DNA of 64,000 bases from Pseudoduganella namucuonensis (GCF_900116645.1 NZ_FPBO01000024.1:62001-126000); one strand, 5' to 3'. Shown: positions 16,881-26,452, numbered from the stretch's first letter. The notes: generated from the letters alone by a model not told the origin. A program made the numbers and translations.

Positions 16881-18740
16881 ATGACAGCTGCAACAGCATC
16901 CCCGCGCTACCGCCGCCTGAACTTCGGCATCGGCGGCGTTCACATCGAACCGCAGGACAACGGCGCCATCCACGTGAAAGTGGCGCAGCCGCTGGAGGCC
17001 TACCCGAAGCGGCTGATGGACCGCCTGCGCCACTGGGCCGCCGCCGCGCCCGAGCGCACCTTCCTGGCCAAGCGCGGCCGCGACGGCGAGTGGGTCCGCA
17101 TCGGCTACGCCGACGCGCTGCGGCGCGCCCGCCACATCGGCCAGAGCATCCTGGCGCGAGGCCTGTCGCCGCACCGCCCGGTGCTGATCCTGTCGGACAA
17201 CGACCTGGAACACGCGATGCTGGCGCTGGGCTGCCAGTACGCCGGCGTGCCGTATTCGGCCATCTCGCCCGCCTATTCGCTGCTGTCCAAGGATTACGAC
17301 AAGCTGCGCCACGTGGTCAAGCTGCTCTCGCCCGGCATGGTGTTCGCCGCGCACGGCGAGACCTTCGCCGCCGCCGTCGAGGCCTGCGTGCCGGCCGGCG
17401 TGGAATTCGTGGTGACGGAGGCGCCGCCCGCCGGCCGTCCGGCCACGCTGTTCGCCGCGCTGCTCGACTGCGAACCGACGGCCGAGCTGGAGGCGGTGCA
17501 GGCGGCCACCAACGCCGACACCATCGTCAAGTTCCTGTTCACCTCCGGCTCGACCAAGATGCCCAAGGCCGTCATCAACACCCAGCGCATGATGTGCAGC
17601 AACCTGCAGATGATGGCGCAGTGCTGGCCCTTCCTGGCGGAGGAGCCGCCGGTGCTGGTGGACTGGCTGCCGTGGAACCACACCTTCGGCGGCAACCACA
17701 ACCTGGGCCTGGTGCTGTACAACGGCGGCACCATGTACATCGACGAGGGCCGCCCGACGCCGCAGGGCATGGCCGCCACCCTGCGCAACCTGCGCGAGAT
17801 CGCGCCCACCGTCTATTTCAACGTGCCCAAGGGCTGGGAGGACCTGGCCTACGCGCTGGAGGCGGACCCGGAACTGAGCGCGCACTTCCACAGCCGGCTG
17901 CGGATGCAGTTCTACGCCGCCGCCGCGCTGCCGCAGACCATCTGGGACAAGCTGCACGCGGTGGCCGAGCGCACCATCGGCGAACGCATCGTGATGAACT
18001 GCGGCCTGGGCATGACGGAGACCGCGCCCTCGGCCATGTTCGTGGTGCAGGAGCAGGTGCGCGCCGGCCAGATCGGCGTGCCGCTGCCGGGCATCACCAT
18101 CAAGCTGCTGTCGAACGGCGACAAGACCGAGGTGCGCTACAAGGGCCCCAACGTCACGCCCGGCTACTGGCGCGACCCCGAACAGACCAGCGCCGCTTTC
18201 GACGAGGAGGGTTTCTTCTGCTCCGGCGATGCGGTGCGCTGGTACGACCCGGACCAGCCCGACCTCGGCTTCGTGTTCGACGGCCGCGTGGCGGAGGACT
18301 TCAAGCTCTACACCGGCACCTGGGTCAGCGTGGGCCCGCTGCGCGGCCGCGTGATCGTGGAGGGCGCGCCCTGCCTGCAGGACGTGGTCATCACCGGCCA
18401 CGACAGGAAGGAACTGGGCCTGCTGCTGCTGCCCAACCTGGCCCAGTGCCGCAAGCTGGCCGCGTTGGGGCCGGACGCGGGCGACGCCGAGGTGCTGGCC
18501 GCGCCGGCCGTGCGCGCCTTCTTCCAGCAAATGGTGACCCGCCTGCACGCGCAGGGCACGGGCAGCGCCAACCGCGTGGAGCGCGCGCTGATCCTGCTCG
18601 ATCCGCCCAATATCGACAAGGGCGAAATCACCGACAAGGGGACGATCAACCAGCGCGCCGTGCTGCAGCACCGCGCCGCGCTGGTGGAGGCGCTGTACGG
18701 CGACACCGACCCCGCCATCATCAAACCAGACAACGCATAG
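16881..18740 (+). CDS. fcs: Feruloyl-CoA synthetase
   Basis: A 619-residue AMP-forming acyl-CoA ligase that activates hydroxycinnamates such as ferulate with CoA and ATP. The phosphate-binding loop is FTSGSTKMPKAV (from about residue 220), followed by WNHTFGG, GLGMTETAPS and the hinge region near FVFDGRVAEDFKL. The whole layout matches Fcs/FerA-type enzymes rather than 4CL. It lies between the crotonase and thiolase genes with short spacings, and a feruloyl esterase is encoded 8 kb downstream. Confidence 0.88.
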   Translation: MTAATASPRYRRLNFGIGGVHIEPQDNGAIHVKVAQPLEAYPKRLMDRLRHWAAAAPERTFLAKRGRDGEWVRIGYADALRRARHIGQSILARGLSPHRPVLILSDNDLEHAMLALGCQYAGVPYSAISPAYSLLSKDYDKLRHVVKLLSPGMVFAAHGETFAAAVEACVPAGVEFVVTEAPPAGRPATLFAALLDCEPTAELEAVQAATNADTIVKFLFTSGSTKMPKAVINTQRMMCSNLQMMAQCWPFLAEEPPVLVDWLPWNHTFGGNHNLGLVLYNGGTMYIDEGRPTPQGMAATLRNLREIAPTVYFNVPKGWEDLAYALEADPELSAHFHSRLRMQFYAAAALPQTIWDKLHAVAERTIGERIVMNCGLGMTETAPSAMFVVQEQVRAGQIGVPLPGITIKLLSNGDKTEVRYKGPNVTPGYWRDPEQTSAAFDEEGFFCSGDAVRWYDPDQPDLGFVFDGRVAEDFKLYTGTWVSVGPLRGRVIVEGAPCLQDVVITGHDRKELGLLLLPNLAQCRKLAALGPDAGDAEVLAAPAVRAFFQQMVTRLHAQGTGSANRVERALILLDPPNIDKGEITDKGTINQRAVLQHRAALVEALYGDTDPAIIKPDNA

Positions 18741-18750
18741 GGAAACAAAC

Positions 18751-19998
18751 ATGGCAAGCAAAGGCTTTTACTCCAGTTTCGACGACGTGTGGATGATCGA
18801 CGGCGTGCGCACGCCCATGGTCGACTATTGCAGCCACTTCGGCGGCGTCTCGCCGACGGACCTGGGCATCAAGGTGGCGCGCGAGGTGTTCCAGCGCAGC
18901 GGAGTGCCGGCGTCCGACATCGGCTCCGTCATCACCGGCAACATGGCGCCCGGCGACTACTTCCAGTTCGTGCTGCCGCGCCACATCGGCCTGTATTCCG
19001 GCGTGCCGATGGAGGTCCCGGCCATCAACGTGCAACGCATCTGCGGCACCGGTTTCGAGCTGATACGCCAGGCCGGCGACCAGATCGAGCGCGGCTACAC
19101 CGACGCGGCGCTGGTGGTGGGCACGGAGAACATGACGCGCAACCCGATCGCCGCCTTCGGCCACCGCACCGGCTTCAAGCTGGGCGCGCCGGTCGAGTTC
19201 AAGGACTATATGTGGGAGGCGCTGATCGATCCCGCGCCCGGCATCACCATGCCGCAGACGGCGGAAAACCTGGCGAAGAAGTACGGCATCAGCCGCGCCG
19301 AGGTCGACACTTACGCCGCGCTGTCGTTCGAGCGCGCGCTGCGCGCCCAGGAGGAAGGCTTCCTGGCCGGGGAGATCGTGCCGGTCGTCAGCGAGAAGTT
19401 CGAGCTGGACGGCTACGCCACGCGCGGCATCGCGCTGCCGCCCAAGGTGGCCGAGGCGGCGCGCGACACCCATCCGCGTCCATCGCCGGTGGAGGTGCTC
19501 AACAAGCTGCGCCCCATCTACGAGGGCGGCGTGCAGACCGGCGGCAACAGCTCGGCCCTGGTCGACGCGGCCGTGGCCACCATCGTCACCTCCGGCGACT
19601 ACGCGCGCCGCAACGGCCACGCGCCGCTGGCGCGCGTGCTGGGCTGCGCGGTGGTCGGCGTGCCGCCGGAAATCATGGGCATCGGCCCGGCCAACGCGAT
19701 CCGCCTGCTGCTCGAGCGCAGCGGCCTGACGCTGGACGACATCGGCGTGTTCGAGATCAACGAGGCGCAAGGCGCCCAGACCATCGCCGTGGAGCGCGAA
19801 CTGGGGCTGGACCGCGCGCGCCTGAACGTCAACGGCGGCGCCATCGCCCTCGGCCACCCGCTGGCGGCCACCGGCGTGCGCCTGACGGTCACCCTGGCGC
19901 GCGAACTGCGCCGCAGCGGCAAGCGCTATGGCGTTTCCTCGGCCTGCGTCGGCGGCGGCCAGGGCATCGCGCTGCTGATCGAAAACCCACATTACTAA
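18751..19998 (+). CDS. Thiolase (beta-ketoacyl-CoA thiolase)
   Basis: A 415-residue thiolase cleaving a 3-ketoacyl-CoA with CoA. The catalytic residues are C98 (QRICGTGFE), H369 (ALGHPLAATG) and C399 (SSACVGGGQG). In this operon it would cut the 3-keto derivative of feruloyl-CoA into vanilloyl-CoA and acetyl-CoA. It starts 10 nt after fcs. Confidence 0.9.
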   Translation: MASKGFYSSFDDVWMIDGVRTPMVDYCSHFGGVSPTDLGIKVAREVFQRSGVPASDIGSVITGNMAPGDYFQFVLPRHIGLYSGVPMEVPAINVQRICGTGFELIRQAGDQIERGYTDAALVVGTENMTRNPIAAFGHRTGFKLGAPVEFKDYMWEALIDPAPGITMPQTAENLAKKYGISRAEVDTYAALSFERALRAQEEGFLAGEIVPVVSEKFELDGYATRGIALPPKVAEAARDTHPRPSPVEVLNKLRPIYEGGVQTGGNSSALVDAAVATIVTSGDYARRNGHAPLARVLGCAVVGVPPEIMGIGPANAIRLLLERSGLTLDDIGVFEINEAQGAQTIAVERELGLDRARLNVNGGAIALGHPLAATGVRLTVTLARELRRSGKRYGVSSACVGGGQGIALLIENPHY

Positions 19999-20013
19999 AA
20001 CCAGGAGAGCATT

Positions 20014-20778
20014 ATGAATGTACAAGGTCAAGCGGCGCTGGTCACCGGCGGCGCGTCGGGGCTGGGCGCCGAAACGGCGCGCCAGCTGGCGCAGGCGGGC
20101 GCCAAGGTCGCGGTGCTGGACATCAATATGGAGGCCGCCGAGGCGCTGGCGCGCGAGATCGGCGGCGTGGCCGCGCGCTGCGACATCACCAGCGAGGCCA
20201 GCGTGCGCGAGGCGCTGGCGCTGGCGCGCGAGGCCCACGGCCCGGCCCGCATCCTGATGAACTGCGCCGGCATCGGCGGCGCCAAGCGGCTGGTCGGGCG
20301 CGACGGCCAGGCCATGCCGCTGGAGGACTTCAGCCGCGTCATCAACGTCAACCTGGTCGGCACCTTCAACGCGATCCGCCTGGCGGCGGCCGAGATGGTG
20401 GCGCTGGACCCGCTGGAGGACGGCGAACGCGGCGTGATCGTCTGCACCGCGTCGGTGGCGGCCTTCGACGGCCAGGTGGGGCAGGCCGCCTACGCCGCCT
20501 CCAAGGGCGGCATCACCTCGCTCACCTTGCCGCTGGCGCGCGACCTGGCGCAGTTCGGCGTGCGCGTGATGACCATCGCGCCCGGCCTGTTCCTCACGCC
20601 GCTGCTGTACCAGCTGCCGGAGGAGGTGCAGCAGTCGCTGGGCGCGTCGATCCCGTTCCCCAAGCGCCTGGGCAAGGCGTCCGAGTTCGCGCAACTGGCG
20701 GTGCACATCGCCGGCAACCTGTCGCTGAACGGCGAAGTCATCAGGCTGGACGGCGCGCTGCGCCTGCCTCCGCGCTGA
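20014..20778 (+). CDS. SDR 3-hydroxyacyl-CoA dehydrogenase
   Basis: A 254-residue short-chain dehydrogenase with the cofactor motif TGGASGLGAE and the active-site YAASK. The sequence resembles type II 3-hydroxyacyl-CoA dehydrogenases (HSD17B10-like), which would oxidise the 3-hydroxy intermediate made by the crotonase before thiolysis. It has a clear ribosome site (AGGAG) and follows the thiolase by 15 nt. Confidence 0.87.
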   Translation: MNVQGQAALVTGGASGLGAETARQLAQAGAKVAVLDINMEAAEALAREIGGVAARCDITSEASVREALALAREAHGPARILMNCAGIGGAKRLVGRDGQAMPLEDFSRVINVNLVGTFNAIRLAAAEMVALDPLEDGERGVIVCTASVAAFDGQVGQAAYAASKGGITSLTLPLARDLAQFGVRVMTIAPGLFLTPLLYQLPEEVQQSLGASIPFPKRLGKASEFAQLAVHIAGNLSLNGEVIRLDGALRLPPR

Positions 20779-20877
20779 CGAGGACCGCCGTTCGCGCGCC
20801 CTGGCGGCGCGTGCTAACATACGGCCGGCGCGAATCCTGTGTGGTCCGCGCCGCCGTCCCCACTCCAACGAACCGCC

Positions 20878-21351
20878 ATGCCGAAGAAATCCGCCGACCT
20901 TATCAGCGCCATCCAGGACACCGCCGACCAGGCGCTCGACCAGCGCGTGCTGCTTAGCCTGGTGGGCTACAACCTCAAGCGCGCCTACCTCTCCATCATG
21001 CCCGTGTTCGAGAAGCGCATGGCGAAGTACGAGCTGCGGCCGGTCGATTTCACGGTGCTGAGCCTGCTCAAGGCCAATCCCAACATCCAGCAGAAGCGGC
21101 TGTCGGCGGCCATCAACGTGTCGCCGCCCAACCTGGCCACCTTGCTGGACAAGCTGGAGGGCCGCCACCTGATACAGCGCCAGCGCAACCCGCTGGACAA
21201 GCGCTCGCAGACGCTGGTGCTGACCGAGGACGGCGCGCGCCTGTGCGACAAGGCGGAGAAGACCGCCAGCGACCTGGAAATCGCCGCCTCCAACAAGCTG
21301 ACCGTCGCCGAGCGCGCCGAGCTGATACGCCTGCTGCAGAAGATCGCCTGA
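20878..21351 (+). CDS. MarR-family transcriptional regulator
   Basis: A 157-residue winged-helix regulator. The recognition region is QQKRLSAAINVSPPNLATLLDKLEGRHLIQRQRNP, with a wing at DKRSQTLVLTEDG. It sits between the CoA-metabolism operon and the ABC-importer promoter that carries site B. MarR proteins of ferulate pathways (FerR/HcaR type) are derepressed by hydroxycinnamoyl-CoA, so this is the obvious candidate for sites A, B and C. The ATG at 20878 is preferred over the upstream GTG. Confidence 0.88.
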   Translation: MPKKSADLISAIQDTADQALDQRVLLSLVGYNLKRAYLSIMPVFEKRMAKYELRPVDFTVLSLLKANPNIQQKRLSAAINVSPPNLATLLDKLEGRHLIQRQRNPLDKRSQTLVLTEDGARLCDKAEKTASDLEIAASNKLTVAERAELIRLLQKIA

Positions 21352-21478
21352 TCCGCTTTCCCGGCACCGTGGCCCGGGGGCGACACCCCGGCCGCCGGCC
21401 GTCCATATTCACGTCCTCTTTACGTTGTCTCGCGCACGCACAGGTACACTGATACAGCTTGCTTTTGCCGTCGTAATG

Positions 21479-21501
21479 GTTATACTAAATAATAGTTATA
21501 T
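21479..21501. promoter_or_regulatory. MarR-type operator, site B (ABC importer promoter)
   Basis: GTTAT-ACTAA-ATAAT (21479-21493) followed by AGTTATAT, 21 of 22 bases identical to site A. It lies 39 nt before the substrate-binding-protein start and just after the marR gene. Confidence 0.65.
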
Positions 21502-21539
21502 CTAATAAGAATTGTCACTTCACAAACTAGGAGACCGAA

Positions 21540-22670
21540 ATGAAAAAATCCCTTTGCGCAGTGCTGCTGGCGTCGCTCTTCGGCGCGGCCCACGCCGACA
21601 TCACGATCGGCGTGAGCATGCCGCTGACCGGTCCCGCCTCCGGCCTGGGCATCCCCACCAAGAACGGCTTCGCGCTGTGGCCCGACACCATCGCCGGCGA
21701 GAAGGTCAAGCTGGTCTACCTGGACGACGCCAGCGACCCCACCCAGGCCAGCAAGAACGCGCGCCGTTTCATCACCGACGACAAGGTGGACCTGATCATC
21801 GGTTCCAGCGCCACCCCGGCCGCCATCGCCATTTCCGAGGTCGCCACCGAGGGCCAGACCGTGCAGATGGCGACCTCGCCGCTGGAACTGCCCGAAGGGA
21901 AGGGCGCCTGGACCTTCCGCCTGCCGCAATCGACCGCCGTGATGGCCTCCGGCGTGATCCGCCACATGAAGGCGGCCAACGTGAAGAGCATCGCCTTCCT
22001 CGGCTACGCCGACGCCTACGGCGAAAGCTGGCTGCGCGAGATCACGGCGGCGGCCAAGTCCATGGGCATCCAGCTCACCACGGCCGAACGCTTCGGCCGC
22101 GCCGACACCAGCGTCACCGCGCAGGCGCTGAAGGTGGTGTCGAGCAATCCGGACGCGGTGCTGGTGGTGGCCTCCGGCAGCGGCGCGGCCATGCCGCACA
22201 AGACGCTGGTCGAACGCGGCTTCAAGGGCAAGATCTACCAGACCCACAGCGCCGCCTCGCGCGACCTGATGCGCCTGGGCGGCAAGGACGTCGAGGGCGC
22301 CTTCATCGTGGCCGGCCTGGCGGTGGTGCCGGAATCGCTGCCGGACAGCCATCCGTCGAAAAAGCTGGCGGTCGATTTCGTCGAACGCTACGAGAAGATG
22401 TATGGCGCCGGCACGCGCAACCAGTTCGCCGCCCACGCCTACGACGCCCAGCTGGTGCTGCAGGTGGTGGTGCCCGAGGCGCTGAAGAAGGGCAAGCCCG
22501 GCACGCCGGAGTTCCGCGCCGCGCTCAAGCAGGCGCTCGAGGGCATGGGCAACATCCCCATCACCCAGGGCGTGATCCACTACACCCCGGCCGACCATTT
22601 CGGCCTGGGCTCCAACTCGCGCATGATGCTGACCATCCAGAACGGCGCCTTCAAGGCGGTGGCGCAATGA
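21540..22670 (+). CDS. ABC importer periplasmic substrate-binding protein (branched-chain/aromatic type)
   Basis: A 376-residue periplasmic binding protein with signal peptide MKKSLCAVLLASLFGAAHA. It is a LivK-type (peripla_BP_6) protein; the mature part begins ITIGVSMPLTGPASGLGIP. Genes for the permeases and ATPases follow directly, and site B precedes it. Together these suggest uptake of hydroxycinnamates or related aromatics rather than leucine. Confidence 0.88.
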   Translation: MKKSLCAVLLASLFGAAHADITIGVSMPLTGPASGLGIPTKNGFALWPDTIAGEKVKLVYLDDASDPTQASKNARRFITDDKVDLIIGSSATPAAIAISEVATEGQTVQMATSPLELPEGKGAWTFRLPQSTAVMASGVIRHMKAANVKSIAFLGYADAYGESWLREITAAAKSMGIQLTTAERFGRADTSVTAQALKVVSSNPDAVLVVASGSGAAMPHKTLVERGFKGKIYQTHSAASRDLMRLGGKDVEGAFIVAGLAVVPESLPDSHPSKKLAVDFVERYEKMYGAGTRNQFAAHAYDAQLVLQVVVPEALKKGKPGTPEFRAALKQALEGMGNIPITQGVIHYTPADHFGLGSNSRMMLTIQNGAFKAVAQ

Positions 22671-22704
22671 AGCAGCGCCATTGCGCGGCGCGTGGGGGGC
22701 GGCC

Positions 22705-23754
22705 ATGAACGGCCTGGACTCCACCATCGCCGCCATCCTCACGCTGGACGGCGTGACCAACGGCGTGATCTACGGCCTGATCGCGATCGCGCTGGTGCTG
22801 GTGTTCGCGGTGACGCGCATCCTGTTCCTGCCGCAGGGCGAGTTCGTGGCGTTCGGCGCGCTCACGCTGGCCATGCTGCAGCAGGGCCAGGTGCCCGGCC
22901 TGGTCTGGCTGCTGCTGGCGCTGGCGCTGTGCGCCACCGGCTCCAGCGTGCTGGCGCTGCTGCGCAGCGGCCAGCGCGCCGGCATCGCCTCCGCGGTGCT
23001 GCGCAACCTGGTGGCGCCCGCGCTGATCGCCGCGCTGGTGTGGTGGGCCGCGCCCAAGCAGTTTTCGCTGCCGGTGCAGGTCGGCCTGACGCTGCTGCTG
23101 GTGACCGCGCTCGGTCCCCTGCTGTACCAGGTGGTGTACGAATCGCTGGCCGGCGCCAGCGTGCTGGTGCTGCTGATCGTCTCGGTCGGCACGCACTTCG
23201 CCTTGACGGGCCTGGGCCTGGTGTTCTTCGGCGCCGAGGGCTTCCGCACGCCGGCCTTCTGGGACGCGCGCTGGCCGATCGGCGGCGTGACCCTGAGCGC
23301 GCAGACGGTGGCGGTGGTGCTGGCGGCGGGCGCGCTGATCGTGGCGCTGTGGCTGGTCTCCGAGCGCACGCTGTACGGCAAGGCGCTGCGCGCCACCGCC
23401 GTGAACCGGCTGGGCGCGCGCCTGATGGGCATCTCGACCACGCTGGCCGGCAAGCTGACGTTCGCGGTGGCGGCCTTCATCGGCGCGCTGTCCGGCGTGC
23501 TGATCGGCCCCCTGACCACCGTGTTCTACGATTCCGGCTTCCTGATCGGCCTGAAGGGCTTCGTCGCCGCCACCATCGGCGCGCTGGCCAGCTTCCCGCT
23601 GGCGGCCGTCGGCGCGCTGGGGGTGGGCATGCTCGAATCGTTCAGCTCCTTCTGGGTCAGCGATTTCAAGGAGGTGGTGGTGTTCATGTCGCTGCTGCCC
23701 ATCCTGCTGTGGCGCTCGATCGCCAGCCCGGCACATGATGAAGACGAGGATTAA
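22705..23754 (+). CDS. ABC importer permease, LivH type
   Basis: A 349-residue inner-membrane permease with multiple hydrophobic spans; GVTNGVIYGLIAIALVLVFAVTRIL is the typical LivH opening. It starts at the ATG after GGGGGCGG; an upstream in-frame start lacks support. It pairs with the LivM half of the next gene, which begins directly after its stop. Confidence 0.87.
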   Translation: MNGLDSTIAAILTLDGVTNGVIYGLIAIALVLVFAVTRILFLPQGEFVAFGALTLAMLQQGQVPGLVWLLLALALCATGSSVLALLRSGQRAGIASAVLRNLVAPALIAALVWWAAPKQFSLPVQVGLTLLLVTALGPLLYQVVYESLAGASVLVLLIVSVGTHFALTGLGLVFFGAEGFRTPAFWDARWPIGGVTLSAQTVAVVLAAGALIVALWLVSERTLYGKALRATAVNRLGARLMGISTTLAGKLTFAVAAFIGALSGVLIGPLTTVFYDSGFLIGLKGFVAATIGALASFPLAAVGALGVGMLESFSSFWVSDFKEVVVFMSLLPILLWRSIASPAHDEDED

Positions 23755-25623
23755 ATGACGCCTGTTGAACAATTCCTGCGCAGCACCGACGCGGCGGCCC
23801 CGGGCCTCGGCCCGGCGCCCGCGCCCGTCCCGCGCTGGCGCGGGCTCGCCCCGAAACTGGCGCTGCTGGCGCTGGTGCTGCTGTTCCCGCTGCTGCCCAC
23901 GCCGCAGTTCTGGATCGTGCAGGCCAACTACATCGGCCTGTACGCGATGGCCGCCATCGGCCTGGTGCTGTTGACCGGCATCGGCGGCATGACCTCCTTC
24001 GGCCAGGCCGCCTTCGTCGGCATCGGCGCCTATTGCACCGCCTACCTGAGCACCGCGCACGGCGTGTCGCCGTGGCTGACCTTGTGGATAGGCCTCGCCA
24101 TCACCGGCGTGAGCGCCTGGCTGCTGGGCGCGATCACGCTGCGCATGTCCGGCCACTACCTGCCGCTGGCCACCATCGCCTGGGGCATCAGCCTGTACCT
24201 GCTGTTCGGCAAGCTCAGCTGGCTGGGCAGCTACGACGGCATCTCCGGCGTGCCGGCGCTGAAGGCCTTCGGCGTCGACCTGGGCAACGACCGCGGCATG
24301 TACTACCTGATCTGGGGCGCGCTGCTGCTGGCGGCCTGGGTCACGCTGAACCTGCTGGACTCGCGCTCCGGGCGCGCCATCCGCGCGCTCAAGGGCGGCA
24401 AGGTGATGGCCGAGGCCATGGGCGTGGACACCGCGCGCCACAAGATCCTGGTGTTCGTGTTGGCGGCGCTGCTGGCGGCCGTCTCGGGCTGGCTGTTCGC
24501 CCACATGCAGCGCACCGTCAACCCGTCGCCGTTCAGCATCAAGATGGGCATCGAGTACCTGTTCATGGCGGTGGTGGGCGGCGCCGCCCACGTGTGGGGC
24601 GCGGTGCTGGGCGCCGGCATCCTCAAGCTGCTGGAGGACCAGCTGCAGGTGCTGCTGCCGCGCATCTTCGGCGACAGTGGCAGCTACGAGGGCATCGTGC
24701 TCGGCCTGGTGCTGGTGCTGATGCTCAAGTACGCCCGCGACGGCCTGTGGCCGCGCGTGGCGGCGCTGGCGGCCAGGGTGCTGCCGGCCGCTCCGCCGCG
24801 CCAGGCCCCGGCCGCCGCCGCGCCGCTGCCGCGGCGCGCCGTGCCGACGGCGGGCGGCCCGCTGCTGCAGGTGGACGCGGTGACCAAGCGCTTCGGCGGC
24901 CTGGTGGCGGTGAACGCTGTCAGCTTCGGCGTCAAGGCCGGCGAGATCGTCGGCCTGATCGGCCCGAACGGCGCCGGCAAGTCGACCACCTTCAACCTGG
25001 TCAGCGGCCTGCTGAAGCCGACCGAGGGCGCGGTGCGCTTCCAGGGCGAGCAGATCGCCGGCCTGAACTCGCGCGCCATCGCCAAGCGCGGCATGGCGCG
25101 CACCTTCCAGCACGTGAAGCTGCTGCCGTCCATGACGGTGCTGGAGAACGTGGCCCTGGGCGCGCACCAGCGCCTGGGCGGCTTGATGGGGATGGACGTG
25201 GCGCGCGCCATGCTGCGGCTGGACCGCGCCGACGAGGCGCGCCTGCTGGCCGAGGCGGCGCGCGCGCTGGAGCAGGTGGGCCTGGCGCACCTGATGCACG
25301 AGCAGGCCGGCAGCCTGGCGCTGGGCCAGCAGCGCATCATGGAGATCGCGCGCGCGCTGTGCTGCGATCCGGCCCTGCTGCTGCTGGACGAGCCGGCGGC
25401 CGGCCTGCGCCACTTGGAGAAGCAGGCGCTGGCCGACGTGCTGAAGCAGCTGCGCGCGGGCGGCATGAGCATCCTGCTGGTGGAGCACGACATGGAATTC
25501 GTCATGCAGTTGACGGACCACATCGTCGTCATGGAGTTCGGAACCAAGATCGCGGAGGGCACGCCGGAGCAGATCCAGGTGCACCCGGCCGTCATCGAAG
25601 CTTACCTGGGTGGTGTGGAATGA
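23755..25623 (+). CDS. Fused ABC importer permease-ATPase (LivM-LivG)
   Basis: A 622-residue fusion. Residues ~35-345 form a LivM permease (GLVLLTGIGGMTSFGQAAFVG). Residues ~365-622 form a LivG ATPase with Walker A GPNGAGKST (from residue 403), signature LALGQQRIMEIA and Walker B LLLLDEPAAGL. A Pro/Ala linker joins them. One chain thus supplies one permease and one ATPase of the importer. The next gene overlaps its stop by 4 nt. Confidence 0.9.
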   Translation: MTPVEQFLRSTDAAAPGLGPAPAPVPRWRGLAPKLALLALVLLFPLLPTPQFWIVQANYIGLYAMAAIGLVLLTGIGGMTSFGQAAFVGIGAYCTAYLSTAHGVSPWLTLWIGLAITGVSAWLLGAITLRMSGHYLPLATIAWGISLYLLFGKLSWLGSYDGISGVPALKAFGVDLGNDRGMYYLIWGALLLAAWVTLNLLDSRSGRAIRALKGGKVMAEAMGVDTARHKILVFVLAALLAAVSGWLFAHMQRTVNPSPFSIKMGIEYLFMAVVGGAAHVWGAVLGAGILKLLEDQLQVLLPRIFGDSGSYEGIVLGLVLVLMLKYARDGLWPRVAALAARVLPAAPPRQAPAAAAPLPRRAVPTAGGPLLQVDAVTKRFGGLVAVNAVSFGVKAGEIVGLIGPNGAGKSTTFNLVSGLLKPTEGAVRFQGEQIAGLNSRAIAKRGMARTFQHVKLLPSMTVLENVALGAHQRLGGLMGMDVARAMLRLDRADEARLLAEAARALEQVGLAHLMHEQAGSLALGQQRIMEIARALCCDPALLLLDEPAAGLRHLEKQALADVLKQLRAGGMSILLVEHDMEFVMQLTDHIVVMEFGTKIAEGTPEQIQVHPAVIEAYLGGVE

Positions 25624-26348
25624 GCGAAATCATGTTGGAAGTGCAGCAGCTGCAGGTCAGCTACGGCAAGGTGCAGGCGCTGCACCAGATCGACCTGAAG
25701 CTGGAGCGGGGCAGCATCGCCACCGTGATCGGCCCGAACGGCGCCGGCAAGTCCACGCTGCTGAACGCGGTGATGGGCATCCTGCCCTCGCGCGGCGCGA
25801 TCCGCTACCGCGGCCGGTCCATCGAGCGCACCTCGCTGGAGCAGCGCGTGATGGACGGCATCGGCCTGGTGCCGGAGACGCGCGAGCTGTTCTCCACCAT
25901 GTCGGTGGAGGACAACCTGCTGTTGGGCAGCTTCCGCCGCGTGCGGCTGGGCGAGGCGCAGCCGCGCGACCAGCTGGCCACCGTGTTCGAGATGTTCCCG
26001 CGCCTGAAGGAGCGCCGCGCGCAGATGGCCGGCACCCTGTCCGGCGGCGAGCGCCAGATGCTGGCGATCGGCCGCGCGCTGATGGCCAAGCCGGACCTGC
26101 TGATGCTCGACGAGCCCAGCCTGGGCCTGGCGCCGCGCATCGTCAAGGAGATCCTGCAGATCGTCTCCGAGCTGCGCAAGACCGGGCTCTCGGTGCTGCT
26201 GATCGAGCAGAACGCCCGCGCCGCGCTGCAGGTGGCCGACTACGGCTACGTGCTGGAGCTGGGGCAGATGTCCATGAACGGCCCGTCCGCGCAACTGTCC
26301 GGCGACCCGCAAGTGGTGCAGGCCTACCTGGGCTTCGGCAAGCACTAG
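25620..26348 (+). CDS. ABC importer ATPase, LivF type
   Basis: A 242-residue ATPase, the second nucleotide-binding subunit of the importer. Walker A is GPNGAGKST, the signature LSGGERQML and Walker B LLMLDEPSLGL. Its ATG overlaps the stop of the fused gene (ATGA). A strong hairpin lies 36 nt after its stop, marking the end of the transporter unit. Confidence 0.92.
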   Translation: MSEIMLEVQQLQVSYGKVQALHQIDLKLERGSIATVIGPNGAGKSTLLNAVMGILPSRGAIRYRGRSIERTSLEQRVMDGIGLVPETRELFSTMSVEDNLLLGSFRRVRLGEAQPRDQLATVFEMFPRLKERRAQMAGTLSGGERQMLAIGRALMAKPDLLMLDEPSLGLAPRIVKEILQIVSELRKTGLSVLLIEQNARAALQVADYGYVLELGQMSMNGPSAQLSGDPQVVQAYLGFGKH

Positions 26349-26383
26349 CCCGACCCGTTTCAAGAAACCGGAGCCGTGCCGAT

Positions 26384-26407
26384 TCCGGTCCCCGATGGGG
26401 GACCGGA
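26384..26407 (+). terminator. Hairpin downstream of the ABC importer
   Basis: Perfect 10-bp arms TCCGGTCCCC / GGGGACCGGA around GATG. No T-run follows, so it is a terminator-like or mRNA-stabilising hairpin, separating the importer from the esterase promoter. Confidence 0.5.
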
Positions 26408-26437
26408 GCCCCCGTGCGGCCCCAGTCCGTGCAGTTT

Positions 26438-26452
26438 GTTATAAAAAATAAC
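26438..26452. promoter_or_regulatory. MarR-type operator, site C (esterase promoter)
   Basis: GTTAT-AAAAA-ATAAC, a perfect inverted repeat with the same half-sites and spacing as sites A and B, 15 nt before the esterase start. The general form across the three sites is RTTAT-N5-ATAAY. Confidence 0.6.

Noticed and set aside
18721..21168. Minus-strand open frame of 815 codons opposite thiolase and SDR genes
   Set aside because: Antisense shadow; the plus-strand genes have complete catalytic motifs and ribosome sites.
22651..25584. Minus-strand open frame of 977 codons opposite the ABC importer
   Set aside because: Shadow of livH/livMG; composition is His/Gln/Arg-rich and lacks any motif.
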